From positions 1 through 39,861 of the forward strand of contig CALBJW010000095.1 in the NCBI GenBank assembly GCA_937893145.1: 39,861 nucleotides of DNA. Reading direction: 5' to 3'. The position numbers and the translations under genes are program-made. The notes below the pieces were generated by a model that saw only the letters and a program-made list of their open reading frames with translations, made no database searches and was not told where the DNA came from. This stretch comes from an uncultured Prevotellaceae bacterium. Lineage in GTDB: Bacteria > Bacteroidota > Bacteroidia > Bacteroidales > Bacteroidaceae. The stretch's first letter is position 1; the number at the start of each line of letters is the position of its first letter. Positions 7,769-15,980 of this stretch are shown one piece after another.

Positions 7769-8662
7769 TTAATCCTTATTAATGAGCTTGACATAAGCGT
7801 TTGGCGACATACCTGTGATACGCTTGAAATAACGTCCAAAGAAACTCTGGCTTGGGAAGTGGTATATCTCACTTACCTTCTTGATGTTGAACTCGTTGAT
7901 GTAGAGTGTCTGCTGGATATTGAAGATGACGTAGTGGTCGATGACTACTGACGATGAATGTCCTGTGAAGGTGTTGGTGATGTTTGAGAGGTACTTTGGT
8001 GTGATGCGTAACTTGTCTGCATAGAACTGTACTGAACGCTCGTGCTTGCAGTAGATGCTCAAGAATTCAAGGAAACGTGTGAAGAACTGCTGCTGGCGAC
8101 TTGAGTCGTCATAGTGCTTGTGCTCTGTCATTTCCTTGCGGAGTATGTTTGCCTTCATGATGAATGCTGAAGTGAGGGCACGAATGCTTGCCTCCTTCAT
8201 GTCATATTCTGGACGGTTGTACTCACGTTTGAGGATGTTGTACTGACTGAGGAGTTCATCGGTTACTCGCTTCTCGAATACAAGATGGTAGAAGGCGAAT
8301 GAACGTACCTTGACTGATGGACCAACTCCTGTGCGGTCGTAGATGTCTGTAATGATGTGGTTGAGAGTCAATGTGCAGAAATACAGACAGTGTGACTCCA
8401 AGATTTCGACACTCATACATGGTGTGATGGTCAACATCTCATCTGCCTTCACATCAACTTCCATTCCGTTGATGCGCATGTGGAGGGTTCCACGTACTAC
8501 TACTGTTGTATATGTATATAAGGCATTGTATATCTCATCACGGTGCTCGATGTTAGGGATTCCCTTTGTGTCGAGATTGTCCATGATGAAATAACGATCC
8601 TTGCAAGAGGCGACATAGTCCTTGCCTGCTTGGCTAAGTGTAAAGGCTTGTCCTTGAATCAT
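7769..8662 (-). CDS. AraC-family transcriptional regulator (copy 2)
   Basis: The 297-aa protein has the same layout as its neighbour: a cupin-like N-terminal half (with RGTLHMRINGMEVDVKADEM) and a C-terminal AraC DNA-binding domain ending in FPSQSFFGRYFKRITGMSPNAY. It starts 7 bp after the stop of the FHA gene, so it belongs to the same transcript. The sequence has diverged well beyond a recent duplication. Two adjacent AraC regulators may act together or on each other, which is inference only. Confidence 0.92.
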   Translation of the reverse strand: MIQGQAFTLSQAGKDYVASCKDRYFIMDNLDTKGIPNIEHRDEIYNALYTYTTVVVRGTLHMRINGMEVDVKADEMLTITPCMSVEILESHCLYFCTLTLNHIITDIYDRTGVGPSVKVRSFAFYHLVFEKRVTDELLSQYNILKREYNRPEYDMKEASIRALTSAFIMKANILRKEMTEHKHYDDSSRQQQFFTRFLEFLSIYCKHERSVQFYADKLRITPKYLSNITNTFTGHSSSVVIDHYVIFNIQQTLYINEFNIKKVSEIYHFPSQSFFGRYFKRITGMSPNAYVKLINKD

Positions 8663-8669
8663 AAAACTT

Positions 8670-9194
8670 TTACTCTTCTGCTGTTCTTAAGATTAGAGTT
8701 GTGGCTCCTATGGTGATGATTGCCCCATCCTCTAAATTTATTCTATCCTGATCTTTTAATATCTCGTTCATATAGAAGGTTCCAGTGTCACTCGGTGCGT
8801 CACGAAGCACATACTGGAGTTTACCTTTCTTGTTTCGCTTCACGGTGATGGCACAATGGAAGGTGTCAATGCTCGGGTCGCGAGTTTCTATCGGCTTATT
8901 GATGTTGGTGTCCTTGATGTAACGACCAAATTCGTTTTCTCCGAAGTCGAGAGGGATGACCTGCTTGTAGGCAAATGGGTTCTCCAACACGATGATGCTG
9001 CCGAAGTCCTCTTTGTATGCCTGCTCGTCAAGGTGCTTCTCTTCGTGCTTGTCGGAGAGCTTTGACTTGCCTATGCGAATGCCAAATTCCTTCTTGCAGT
9101 TTTGACAAACAAACACCAACGACTGTCCATCGGCGTACTTTGTCTCATCAAAAACGATATAGTTGTCACATTTAGGACAACGGACTCTCTTCAT
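8670..9194 (-). CDS. zinc-ribbon plus FHA-domain protein
   Basis: The 174-aa product begins with a zinc ribbon: C6-P-K-C9 and C30-Q-N-C33, spaced as in MJ0042-type fingers. The C-terminal half (about residues 88-172) looks like a forkhead-associated domain, with FGRYIKD..., an S/H-containing turn (SIDTFHCAITV) and GTFYMNEI...L..GAIITIGATTLIL. FHA domains bind phosphothreonine on partner proteins. No Ser/Thr kinase is encoded nearby. It lies between the HU-like/SPOR gene and the two AraC genes, all in the same direction. The partner and role are unknown. Confidence 0.85.
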   Translation of the reverse strand: MKRVRCPKCDNYIVFDETKYADGQSLVFVCQNCKKEFGIRIGKSKLSDKHEEKHLDEQAYKEDFGSIIVLENPFAYKQVIPLDFGENEFGRYIKDTNINKPIETRDPSIDTFHCAITVKRNKKGKLQYVLRDAPSDTGTFYMNEILKDQDRINLEDGAIITIGATTLILRTAEE

Positions 9195-9256
9195 ATCTAT
9201 ATGTGTCTATTTGAAAAAATCAATTTGTTTCCTGAAAATGTAGGAGCGTCTCTTCT

Positions 9257-10351
9257 TTACTCCATCTCTAATGTCCACGCTGACTTGAACGCTTCGTTTT
9301 TGGAACGGAGTGCTGCTAGTGCATTGTATGCTTCCTGCATTGTGGCAAATGAGGAATAGATGATGCGATTTGTTGTCCCCATCGTAACAAATTTTGCCTC
9401 CTTGAATCCTTTGGCTGCCAAATTGCTGATGAAGATGTTTGAGTTTTCCTCGCTTACGCAACTTGCGAGTACTATGGTAAACTTCTTTTCTGGTTCAGTC
9501 TGCTCTGCCTTTTCTTCCTTTGAAGTGTCGGCAGTAGTGACCATGTCAGTTGAAGTTGTTTCCTTGTTTGTGTCATCTGTTGCTTCTGCAGATGATGCAG
9601 TCTGAGTGAGAGGGGTGCCAGCGATGTATGTCTCCTGCTTCCCCTTGAGTGTTGACACGTTGGATGCAAGGAAGGCAAAGAAGAGAATTGCGGCAACGGA
9701 TGCTGCAATCGAGAAGTCGAACCAGAAATTGTGGTTGCTTCGTCTTTTGTTGTTTCCCTTGAGGGAAATCTCTTTCTTTTCTTCTACTGCCTTAGTCTCT
9801 TCTTCATTATTAATATTATTTTCATTATTAATATTATTAATGTTGAAGTCGGACTCAGTTTGAATTGGCATTATGTTGATGTTGGCTGCTGCGTTCTGCT
9901 TCTCTCTCTCCTTTATCACTTCTTCAAGGCTCTTGATGCTAAAGGAATAAGTGCCGTAGAGGGAAGGGGTGAGGATGCCAGCATCTGGCGATGTGAGTTC
10001 AATGCTTTGTCCTAAAGACTTTCGCAGTATGCCAATGCCTTCAAGATTGTATTCTCCGAAAAGGTTGAGCTGTGTGTTGAGTTGCTCCACCTCTTTCTCC
10101 ATCTGTAGGTATGCCGATGGGTACGACGCGTCGTATGCCTGCATGTACGATTGAACGAGAAGTCCATCATTTACTTGCAGTTGCGGATTGAATCCTATAG
10201 TACGGAATGGGGGAATAAAGAGTTTGTCGCCATCAGCACCATCATTGTTCTCTGCACTTGCTGTGTTGGCAATGAAGCCACCAAGTCCAGGCACAATGAC
10301 ACAATTGTGCTCCAAAAGGAGTAGTTCTATATGTCTTGACAAACTAATCAT
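9257..10351 (-). CDS. HU-like (CCDC81-type) N-terminus, transmembrane segment and SPOR domain protein
   Basis: The product is 364 aa from the ATG at 10351 (MISLSRHIELLLLEHNCVIVPG). This start is the family N-terminus; an in-frame upstream extension to 10420 lacks family similarity. The N-terminal about 150 residues match the Bacteroidota HU-CCDC81 pair of HU-like domains. A single hydrophobic helix follows (SIAASVAAILFFAFLASNV, near residue 215). Then come a Thr/Glu-rich linker and a C-terminal SPOR domain (FTIVLASCVSEEN...), which binds denuded peptidoglycan. The layout suggests a cytoplasmic nucleic-acid-binding head and a periplasmic septum-binding tail. It is probably first in an operon with the FHA and AraC genes. 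Confidence 0.88.
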   Translation of the reverse strand: MISLSRHIELLLLEHNCVIVPGLGGFIANTASAENNDGADGDKLFIPPFRTIGFNPQLQVNDGLLVQSYMQAYDASYPSAYLQMEKEVEQLNTQLNLFGEYNLEGIGILRKSLGQSIELTSPDAGILTPSLYGTYSFSIKSLEEVIKEREKQNAAANINIMPIQTESDFNINNINNENNINNEEETKAVEEKKEISLKGNNKRRSNHNFWFDFSIAASVAAILFFAFLASNVSTLKGKQETYIAGTPLTQTASSAEATDDTNKETTSTDMVTTADTSKEEKAEQTEPEKKFTIVLASCVSEENSNIFISNLAAKGFKEAKFVTMGTTNRIIYSSFATMQEAYNALAALRSKNEAFKSAWTLEME

Positions 10352-10355
10352 GATG

Positions 10356-10363
10356 CAAAGGTA
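10356..10363 (-). promoter_or_regulatory. -7 box immediately upstream of the HU-like/SPOR gene
   Basis: On the minus strand this reads TACCTTTG, a perfect TAnnTTTG element. It ends only 4 nt before the ATG at 10351, so the predicted transcription start falls at or inside the start codon. No good -33 TTTG is seen at 19-21 nt. Confidence 0.6.
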
Positions 10364-10424
10364 AGAATATTTTTTGGAAATAAAAAACGTTTTTGCGTAA
10401 TTTGTTTCGCTTTTTTGCATAAAT

Positions 10425-10454
10425 TAATGGAGACACGCAGTGGCATCTCCATTA
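10425..10454 (-). terminator. possible terminator hairpin downstream of secG
   Basis: TAATGGAGA (10425-10433) pairs perfectly with TCTCCATTA (10446-10454), 24 bp after the secG stop on the minus strand. The following minus-strand bases are AT-rich but have no clean T-run, so it is a weak intrinsic terminator at best. Confidence 0.5.
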
Positions 10455-10478
10455 TTATGGGGGAAGAGTGGTGAAGAA

Positions 10479-10808
10479 TTAATTCTGCTGGTCAGTAGCA
10501 CCTGCTGCTGGGAAAGCAGGAACATTGTTAGCGTCAGTTGACTGTGAAGGAGCAGCAATGTTTACTGGTGCCTCTTCTTCGTTTACCTTTGGTACGAAAG
10601 CAGCAGAAAGAACACTGAGAACTACCATTGCAGCAGCAAGTGTCCAAGTTGCCTTCTCGAGGAAGTCTGTTGTTTTACGAACACCAAAAGCCTGGTTTCC
10701 GCTGCTGAAGCTTGATGCAAGACCACCACCTTTTGATTCCTGAATAAGTACGATTCCACACATCAAAACTGATGCGATAATCATAAGTGCGATAATTAAT
10801 GGATACAT
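10479..10808 (-). CDS. secG: preprotein translocase subunit SecG
   Basis: The 109-aa product has the SecG pattern: a first membrane helix (PLIIALMIIASVLMCGIVLIQ), the conserved cytoplasmic loop QESKGGGLASSFSSGNQAFGV, then a second helix (about residues 54-75). SecG assists SecYEG protein export at the inner membrane. A low-complexity Ala/Pro/Asn-rich tail of about 30 residues extends beyond the core, common in Bacteroidota versions. It is the last gene of the minus-strand run that starts with purT and lies 16 bp after the TPR gene. Confidence 0.95.
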   Translation of the reverse strand: MYPLIIALMIIASVLMCGIVLIQESKGGGLASSFSSGNQAFGVRKTTDFLEKATWTLAAAMVVLSVLSAAFVPKVNEEEAPVNIAAPSQSTDANNVPAFPAAGATDQQN

Positions 10809-10824
10809 GTTTTTATTTGAATTT

Positions 10825-11586
10825 TTATTGTTTTTTTGATGTTATGACTTCCAATAATTGGATTTGCGCGGCAAAGTTACTACTTTTTTTTGGATTATTC
10901 AAACAAATTTTGCGTAATATTTCTAAAGCTTGCTCATATCTTTGCTGTTTGATGTAAATATTCACCATACTTTCAGTATAAATTACCTCATCTTCGTCGG
11001 AAAGGGTAGGTGAAGTGAATTCATCATTTGCAGTTTCGGATTGAGCGGCGAAGTAGTCATCTTTGAGTTCTGGCATTTCAAATCGCTGTTTGCCTTTTGT
11101 CTCTTCAATGAAGTTGTCGATAAGATCTGCTCCTCTGAGTTTTGGTGCCTCTCCTGCCTGTTCTGTTGGTTTGACATCATCGTGCTGAATTAGGAACGAG
11201 GCATAGTCGGTTGTGAGGTCGGCAATGGATGGCTGGTTCTTTCCTTCTTCTCCTTCACTTGTCTGTTTGTTGAGGAACGAGTCGATAAGACTGATGGTTC
11301 TGCTGCCTTCAATCTCGGTTTCAATATCTGAAGATGAACCTTCGCCAGTTTCAAGTATGTAGTTGGTGCCTTCTGTCATGGTGAATAGTGCTGTGCAGTC
11401 TGGCACCATGACACTTGCCTTTCGCAGTTCTTTTCCAAACGATGCGTCGTGAAGTTTGTAGAGGTTTGCGATATAGAGCAATCTTGCAGTCTGATAGAAT
11501 GGATACTTGTCCACAATTTCTTTCAGCTCGAGTAGTGTGTCTGCTCCGAGTTTGCTGCTATCATGTATGAGTTCTTGTATATCCAT
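10825..11586 (-). CDS. conserved TPR-like hypothetical protein
   Basis: The 253-aa product has an N-terminal helical domain (LLELKEIVDKYPFYQTARLLYIANLYKLHD, about residues 18-47) typical of Bacteroidota proteins encoded next to secG and lptE. A variable acidic middle follows, and a C-terminal TPR-like pair of helices (ESMVNIYIKQQRYEQALEILRKI, about 207-229). There is no signal peptide, so it is probably cytoplasmic. Its place between lptE and secG hints at envelope biogenesis, but no biochemical role is known from sequence. Confidence 0.8.
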   Translation of the reverse strand: MDIQELIHDSSKLGADTLLELKEIVDKYPFYQTARLLYIANLYKLHDASFGKELRKASVMVPDCTALFTMTEGTNYILETGEGSSSDIETEIEGSRTISLIDSFLNKQTSEGEEGKNQPSIADLTTDYASFLIQHDDVKPTEQAGEAPKLRGADLIDNFIEETKGKQRFEMPELKDDYFAAQSETANDEFTSPTLSDEDEVIYTESMVNIYIKQQRYEQALEILRKICLNNPKKSSNFAAQIQLLEVITSKKQ

Positions 11587-11590
11587 ATTT

Positions 11591-12133
11591 TTACCAGTTG
11601 GCTACTGTTGCGTTAATGATTTGGTCCACAATGTCGTTTATCATCTCCTGTACAAGTTCTTCTTGTACTGATGCAAGAGAGAGTTTTGAGTCGTAAGTTG
11701 TTGTTGCTGAGAAGCGTTGCTCAAAGTCTTCCTTGTGGTCAACATTGTTGGTATAGCGAACATTGACCGTTATCTTGAGTTGGGTTTGAGCAGAGAAACC
11801 ATCTGCTGCCACACTCTTGTTTGTCTGCGAGTATTCCACAATTTCGCCCTGAAGGTCGAGGTCGCCATTACGCTTCTGGACTTTCAACTTTGTCTTGGAT
11901 GAATATTCATCAACAAGTTTGTTGTAGAACATTGCCTCCATTGGAGCCCAAACGTATGAGGAACGAATAAGGAACTTGTCAAAGCTGATGGTCTTTATCA
12001 CCGAGTAGTCGAGACCACCCACTGCAGATGTGAAGCCATATTGAATGGTACATGCTGTCGGGATGATGATGCATGCTATGGCTGTGGCACAAATGATGTA
12101 ATGCTTCTTTATTTTATTTAGTATCTGTTTCAT
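11591..12133 (-). CDS. lptE: LptE-like LPS-assembly lipoprotein
   Basis: The 180-aa product has a lysine-rich N-terminus, a hydrophobic stretch (IICATAIACIIIPTAC) and a lipobox cysteine at about residue 28, so it should be anchored in the outer membrane. The mature sequence opens TIQYGFTSAVGGLDYSVIKTISFDKF, the pattern of Bacteroidota LptE, which plugs and supports the LptD LPS-export barrel. It lies 34 bp after the sigma54-activator gene and 4 bp before the TPR gene. The family is divergent from E. coli LptE, so the assignment rests on the Bacteroidota pattern and synteny with secG. Confidence 0.85.
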   Translation of the reverse strand: MKQILNKIKKHYIICATAIACIIIPTACTIQYGFTSAVGGLDYSVIKTISFDKFLIRSSYVWAPMEAMFYNKLVDEYSSKTKLKVQKRNGDLDLQGEIVEYSQTNKSVAADGFSAQTQLKITVNVRYTNNVDHKEDFEQRFSATTTYDSKLSLASVQEELVQEMINDIVDQIINATVANW

Positions 12134-12167
12134 CTAATTGTGATTGTCGTTGGCGTTAAAGGACAGA

Positions 12168-13463
12168 TTACTGATGTCTCTTTGTTTTCTTCACCTTGTC
12201 CTCAAGGTTGAAGTCCTTAATCTTGCGATATAGTGTACGTTCAGAGATTCCAAGTTCTTCTGCCGCCAAACGTCTGTTGTTATTGTGCTTGGCAAGTGAA
12301 GCCAGAATTTTCTGCAAGGTCGTGTCACGGATAGTTACCGGAGCTGCTGTCTCTATTTCTGTTATCAGTTCTTCTGGCTCGTCGTACTTTTGCATCACAG
12401 AAGGTGCTTGAGGCAAACTGAACTGGCTTTCTTGGCTTTGCTGATTCTGGAATATGGCAAGTTTCAGTTTGGCAATCTCTTCTGCCAATGTCTTGCACAT
12501 ATTGAATATCTGGTCTCGTTCCCTCGCATAGAGGCTGTTGGAGTTATCATCACCGCTTCCACCACCTATCGCAGGACCAGTGACAATGATTCCACCTCCC
12601 TTGTCGCTATCGTCTGTTATGCTGAATTGTTCCAGCATCTCTCGTGTGATGTTCTCCTCATAGAACATAGCACTGAGTTGCTCTGTCACGTTGCGAAGCT
12701 GACGAATATTGCCAGGCCAACTGTATTTGAGCAGAAGGTCGTTGGCTTCTTCTGTGAGTCGGATAGGTTCACAATGGTACTTCTCTGCAATGTCGATTGC
12801 AAATTTCTTGAAGAGCAAGGTGATGTCGTCTCCTCTTTCTCGAAGAGGAGGAAGAGTGATAGGTATTGTGTTGAGACGGTAGTAGAGGTCGGCACGGAAC
12901 TTACCTTCTCTTATTGCCTTCTCGATGTTTACATTTGTTGCGGCAACAATACGCACATCTGTCTTTCTTGGAATGCTCTCGCCGACACGAATGTATTCAC
13001 CAGTCTCGAGAACACGGAGCAAACGAGCTTGAGTGGCAAGTGGCAACTCGCCCACTTCATCAAGGAAAAGTGTGCCACCATTAGCAGAACCAAAATATCC
13101 TTCACGCTCTCCGATAGCCCCTGTAAATGCTCCTTTGGCATGGCCAAAAAGTTCGGAGTCGATGGTTCCTTCTGGGATGCTACCGCAGTTGATGGCAAAG
13201 TATTTGTTATGCTTGCGTACAGAATTGTCGTGAATAACGCGAGGGATGACTTCCTTACCAACACCGCTCTCACCAATGATAAGCACGGAGAGGTCTCTTG
13301 GAGCAACCATGAGGGCTATCTCCAAGGCACGCAGAAGACCTTCGCTTTTTCCAACAATCTGGTATCTCTGCTTTATGCTTTGTATTGTCTTGTTGTTCTT
13401 TTCCAAATCCTTATTAATATTACTTTGTCTATCAGTTAAGATATGGATTGTATTTCCTTTCAA
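12168..13463 (-). CDS. sigma54-dependent transcriptional activator (AAA+ / Fis type)
   Basis: The 431-aa protein has only about 30 residues before its AAA+ domain, so it has no receiver, GAF or PAS sensor. Walker A is GESGVGKE (64-71). The sigma54-contacting loop GAFTGA is at 111-116. GGTLFLDEVGELPL holds Walker B, and the arginine-finger region is FRADLYYRLN. After a Gly/Ser/Asp-rich linker and a helical segment, a Fis-type HTH closes the protein (NNRRLAAEELGISERTLYRKIKDF). It needs RpoN, which is not in the window. It overlaps the MBL gene by 32 bp. The next in-frame ATG would be inside the AAA+ domain, so this start is favoured. Confidence 0.93.
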   Translation of the reverse strand: MKGNTIHILTDRQSNINKDLEKNNKTIQSIKQRYQIVGKSEGLLRALEIALMVAPRDLSVLIIGESGVGKEVIPRVIHDNSVRKHNKYFAINCGSIPEGTIDSELFGHAKGAFTGAIGEREGYFGSANGGTLFLDEVGELPLATQARLLRVLETGEYIRVGESIPRKTDVRIVAATNVNIEKAIREGKFRADLYYRLNTIPITLPPLRERGDDITLLFKKFAIDIAEKYHCEPIRLTEEANDLLLKYSWPGNIRQLRNVTEQLSAMFYEENITREMLEQFSITDDSDKGGGIIVTGPAIGGGSGDDNSNSLYARERDQIFNMCKTLAEEIAKLKLAIFQNQQSQESQFSLPQAPSVMQKYDEPEELITEIETAAPVTIRDTTLQKILASLAKHNNNRRLAAEELGISERTLYRKIKDFNLEDKVKKTKRHQ

Positions 13464-14085
13464 ATTCTATGGATGAAGACGGACCGTGTCCAGGATAAAC
13501 CTTTGTTTCGGGAGGAAGTACGAGAAGTCGTTCTTTTACGCTCTGTATGATGTCCTCATAGCATCCACCTTCGAGGTCTGTTCTTCCGATGGAACATTGG
13601 AAAAGGGTGTCGCCGGTGAAGAGGGCGTTCTCTTCTTTGCAGTAGAAGCAAACTCCTCCTTTTGTGTGTCCCGGTGTCTGTATCACCATGAAACTGTGTG
13701 TGCCAAATTCGATGGTGTCTCCGTCTCTGAGTTCTCTGCCCAGAGGAGGCATCTCTATATGGTCCACATTCATGTTGATGAACATACTTATCTGTTTCCC
13801 TACATTATTATATATAGAGAGATCGTTCTTGTTTGCTTCTGGAGCCAATCCTAAGTCGTTATAGACCATCGGAACACCCATGATATGGTCGAAGTGCAAG
13901 TGTGTATTGAGCAGATGCACCACCTTGAGTTGCTCCTTCACTATATAGTTTTTTATTTCAACCCACTCGTCAGGATGAAAACAACCGCAATCAATGATTA
14001 CAGCTTCCTTTGTATCATCACTCACCACATAACAGTTCACCTCAAGAGGGTTGACTGCAAATATCTTAACTTCCATTTTCTTCAA
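13432..14085 (-). CDS. metallo-beta-lactamase-fold hydrolase (glyoxalase II-like)
   Basis: The 217-aa protein carries the metal-binding motif THLHFDH (about residues 61-67). Further ligands lie in TPGHTKGG (His), FTGDTLF (Asp) and VYPGHGP (His), so the dinuclear site is complete. Such stand-alone YcbL/GloB-like hydrolases often cleave thioesters, but the substrate is not evident. The ATG at 14085 is used here. An ATG three codons later (MEVKIFAV) is equally possible. It begins 4 bp after the rsmG stop and overlaps the sigma54-activator gene, consistent with one operon. Confidence 0.92.
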   Translation of the reverse strand: MKKMEVKIFAVNPLEVNCYVVSDDTKEAVIIDCGCFHPDEWVEIKNYIVKEQLKVVHLLNTHLHFDHIMGVPMVYNDLGLAPEANKNDLSIYNNVGKQISMFINMNVDHIEMPPLGRELRDGDTIEFGTHSFMVIQTPGHTKGGVCFYCKEENALFTGDTLFQCSIGRTDLEGGCYEDIIQSVKERLLVLPPETKVYPGHGPSSSIEFERKYNPYLN

Positions 14086-14089
14086 GTTG

Positions 14090-14716
14090 TTATACCTTCA
14101 AGCCAACATGCACCACCTTCTTTGTCTCGAAGTATTCTTCCTCGAAATAGTCTGACAAATCCCAGACGGTGCAAATCTTCTTCATTGTTGCCATCTCGCG
14201 GTCCAGTTCTCCACCCTTGAGGGCAATGATGCCGTTTGGCAGACCATTCAGCATTTCCTTCTTGAGGTTCTTGCGAGAAATCTTCACAAGGTCGATGAGT
14301 GGCATGACAGCACGAGTCACGATGAAGTCGTACTTGTCCTTAATGTCTTCAACACGAGAGTGGCTTGTCTTCACGTTCTTCAGTCCGATGCTGTCGGCGA
14401 TGGTTTGTGCCACACGCACTTTCTTGCCGATTGAATCAACAAGGTGGAACTGTGTGTCAGGGAACATGATAGCCAAAGGAATGCCAGGGAAACCGCCACC
14501 TGTACCAAAGTCCAAGACCTGTGTGCCCGGAGCGAAACGTATCACTTCGGCTATGCCCAAAGAGTGGAGCACATGATGTTCATACAGGTTCTGGATATCC
14601 TTGCGAGAGATGACATTAATCTTCGCATTCCAATCATTGTACAGAGCCTCAAGCTGGGCAAACTGCTCAGCCTGAGTCTCTGTGATGTTAGGGAAGTATT
14701 TCTTAATTATTTCCAT
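14090..14716 (-). CDS. rsmG: 16S rRNA (guanine527-N7)-methyltransferase
   Basis: The 208-aa protein is RsmG (GidB), which methylates N7 of G527 in 16S rRNA using SAM. Landmarks are the N-terminal NDWNAKINVISRKD, the SAM-binding loop LDFGTGGGFPGIPLAI (about residues 69-84), DSIGKKVRV and the VTRAVMPL segment. Length is normal for the family. Its start overlaps the end of purT by 14 bp (14703-14716). Loss of this enzyme is known to give low-level streptomycin resistance in other bacteria. The copy here looks intact. Confidence 0.96.
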   Translation of the reverse strand: MEIIKKYFPNITETQAEQFAQLEALYNDWNAKINVISRKDIQNLYEHHVLHSLGIAEVIRFAPGTQVLDFGTGGGFPGIPLAIMFPDTQFHLVDSIGKKVRVAQTIADSIGLKNVKTSHSRVEDIKDKYDFIVTRAVMPLIDLVKISRKNLKKEMLNGLPNGIIALKGGELDREMATMKKICTVWDLSDYFEEEYFETKKVVHVGLKV

Positions 14717-15878
14717 CTACAACTTTTACTTTTGCTGCCAATCCCTTACACTTTTCGCGAAGGGCATTCAAGTCTCCGTTTGGTTCGTCATAGCAAACCA
14801 CAACACCCATGCGGCGACCAACGTGTGCCACAGGCTTTCCGAAGATGCGGAGATATGTGTTTTCTGCAGCACAAACCTCTTCAACACCTGTATAGTCTGG
14901 CTTCTCTGTCTCGACCTCACTGAGGATAACAGCGCTTGTACCAATCTTCAACTGCTGAATGCTTGGGATAGGAAGACCAAGAACGGCACGGCAGTGAAGC
15001 TCGAACTCGCTGAGGTTCTGGCAGCCAGAGAGTGTTACCATACCTGTGTCGTGTGGACGAGGACTGAGTTCAGAGAAGTAAACGCCATCAGTATTGCTGA
15101 TGAAGAACTCAACACCCCAGATGCCAGCACCTGTGAGAGCCTTAGTCACAGCATCAGCCATACGCTGTGCTTCTGCAAGATGCTCTGGGTTCATTGGCAT
15201 TGGTTGGAAACTCTCGCGGTAGTCGCCACCCTTCTGTACATGACCGATTGGTCCGCAGAAGAGGGTAGGGCCGTTCTGCTGAGTGACGGTGAGAAGGGTG
15301 ATTTCGTAGTCGAACTTGATGAACTGCTCTACGATAACCTCCTTGATGTCACCACGAGCACCCTCAGCAGCGCACTTCCATGCTGCATCAAGTTCCTCTG
15401 GACCATCAACCTTGCTCTGACCGTGACCACTCGACGACATGAGAGGTTTCACGATGAATGGGTAACCAATCTCGTCTGCTGCAGCCTTAAACTCCTCAAA
15501 TGTCTTTGCATATTTGTAGTTAGCTGTCTTGAGTCCGAGGTCAGTGTGAGCCAACTCGCGGATAGCCTTACGGTTCATTGTGAAGTTCACGGCACGGGCG
15601 CTTGGCACCACTTGTATGCCCATCTCTTCACACTCATACAACTTTTCTGTACGGATAGCCTCAATCTCAGGCACGATGATGTCAGGGTTGTGCTTCTTTA
15701 CTGCCGCCATAAGTGCATCGCCATCGAGCATTGAGAATACCTCACGCTCATCAGCCACCTGCATTGCTGGCGCATTGTTGTATGCATCGCAAGCAATCAC
15801 ATACTGTCCTTTTCGTTTGCAGGCAATGACAAACTCTTTACCAAGTTCGCCGCTACCCAAAAGCATTATTTTCTTCAT
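14703..15878 (-). CDS. purT: formate-dependent phosphoribosylglycinamide formyltransferase
   Basis: The 391-aa ATP-grasp enzyme converts GAR to formyl-GAR with formate and ATP in purine synthesis. The start is the ATG at 15878 (MKKIMLLGSGELGKEFVIAC), the family N-terminus. An upstream ATG at 15902 would add eight unrelated residues and place the start inside a leader hairpin. Landmarks include PEIEAIRTEKLYECEE, FIVKPLMSSSGHGQS (ATP loop), GVEFFISNTDGVYFSELSPRPHDTGMVTL and the C-terminal RRMGVVV. It heads the purT-rsmG-MBL-sigma54 activator-lptE-TPR-secG run. No other purine gene is adjacent except the distant guaA. Confidence 0.96.
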   Translation of the reverse strand: MKKIMLLGSGELGKEFVIACKRKGQYVIACDAYNNAPAMQVADEREVFSMLDGDALMAAVKKHNPDIIVPEIEAIRTEKLYECEEMGIQVVPSARAVNFTMNRKAIRELAHTDLGLKTANYKYAKTFEEFKAAADEIGYPFIVKPLMSSSGHGQSKVDGPEELDAAWKCAAEGARGDIKEVIVEQFIKFDYEITLLTVTQQNGPTLFCGPIGHVQKGGDYRESFQPMPMNPEHLAEAQRMADAVTKALTGAGIWGVEFFISNTDGVYFSELSPRPHDTGMVTLSGCQNLSEFELHCRAVLGLPIPSIQQLKIGTSAVILSEVETEKPDYTGVEEVCAAENTYLRIFGKPVAHVGRRMGVVVCYDEPNGDLNALREKCKGLAAKVKVVDGNN

Positions 15879-15896
15879 TCTTATTAAATTAGTTAA

Positions 15897-15930
15897 TGCC
15901 ATCCGAACATCAATGTGTGCCCGGATGGCA
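15897..15930. promoter_or_regulatory. hairpin in the purT leader
   Basis: TGCCATCCG (15897-15905) pairs perfectly with CGGATGGCA (15922-15930) around a 16-nt loop, 18 nt upstream of the purT ATG on the minus strand. On the minus strand no T-run follows, so it may be a leader structure or weak attenuator. A 15-nt palindrome (CGCTTAACTTAAGCG, 15951-15965) lies between it and the DUF4301 stop. No known riboswitch class is recognised. Confidence 0.5.
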
Positions 15931-15980
15931 ATTTTTATTCTATTTTGCCACGCTTAACTTAAGCGGGTAAAGGGGTGTTC

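Noticed and set aside
12390..13439. Long antisense frame (349 aa) opposite the sigma54-activator gene
   Set aside because: The minus-strand gene has complete AAA+ and HTH motifs. The opposite frame has no recognisable domain and is a codon-bias shadow.
14682..15734. Long antisense frame (350 aa) opposite purT and rsmG
   Set aside because: It is a shadow of two well-conserved genes, with no domain and Cys/Leu-rich composition typical of antisense translation.
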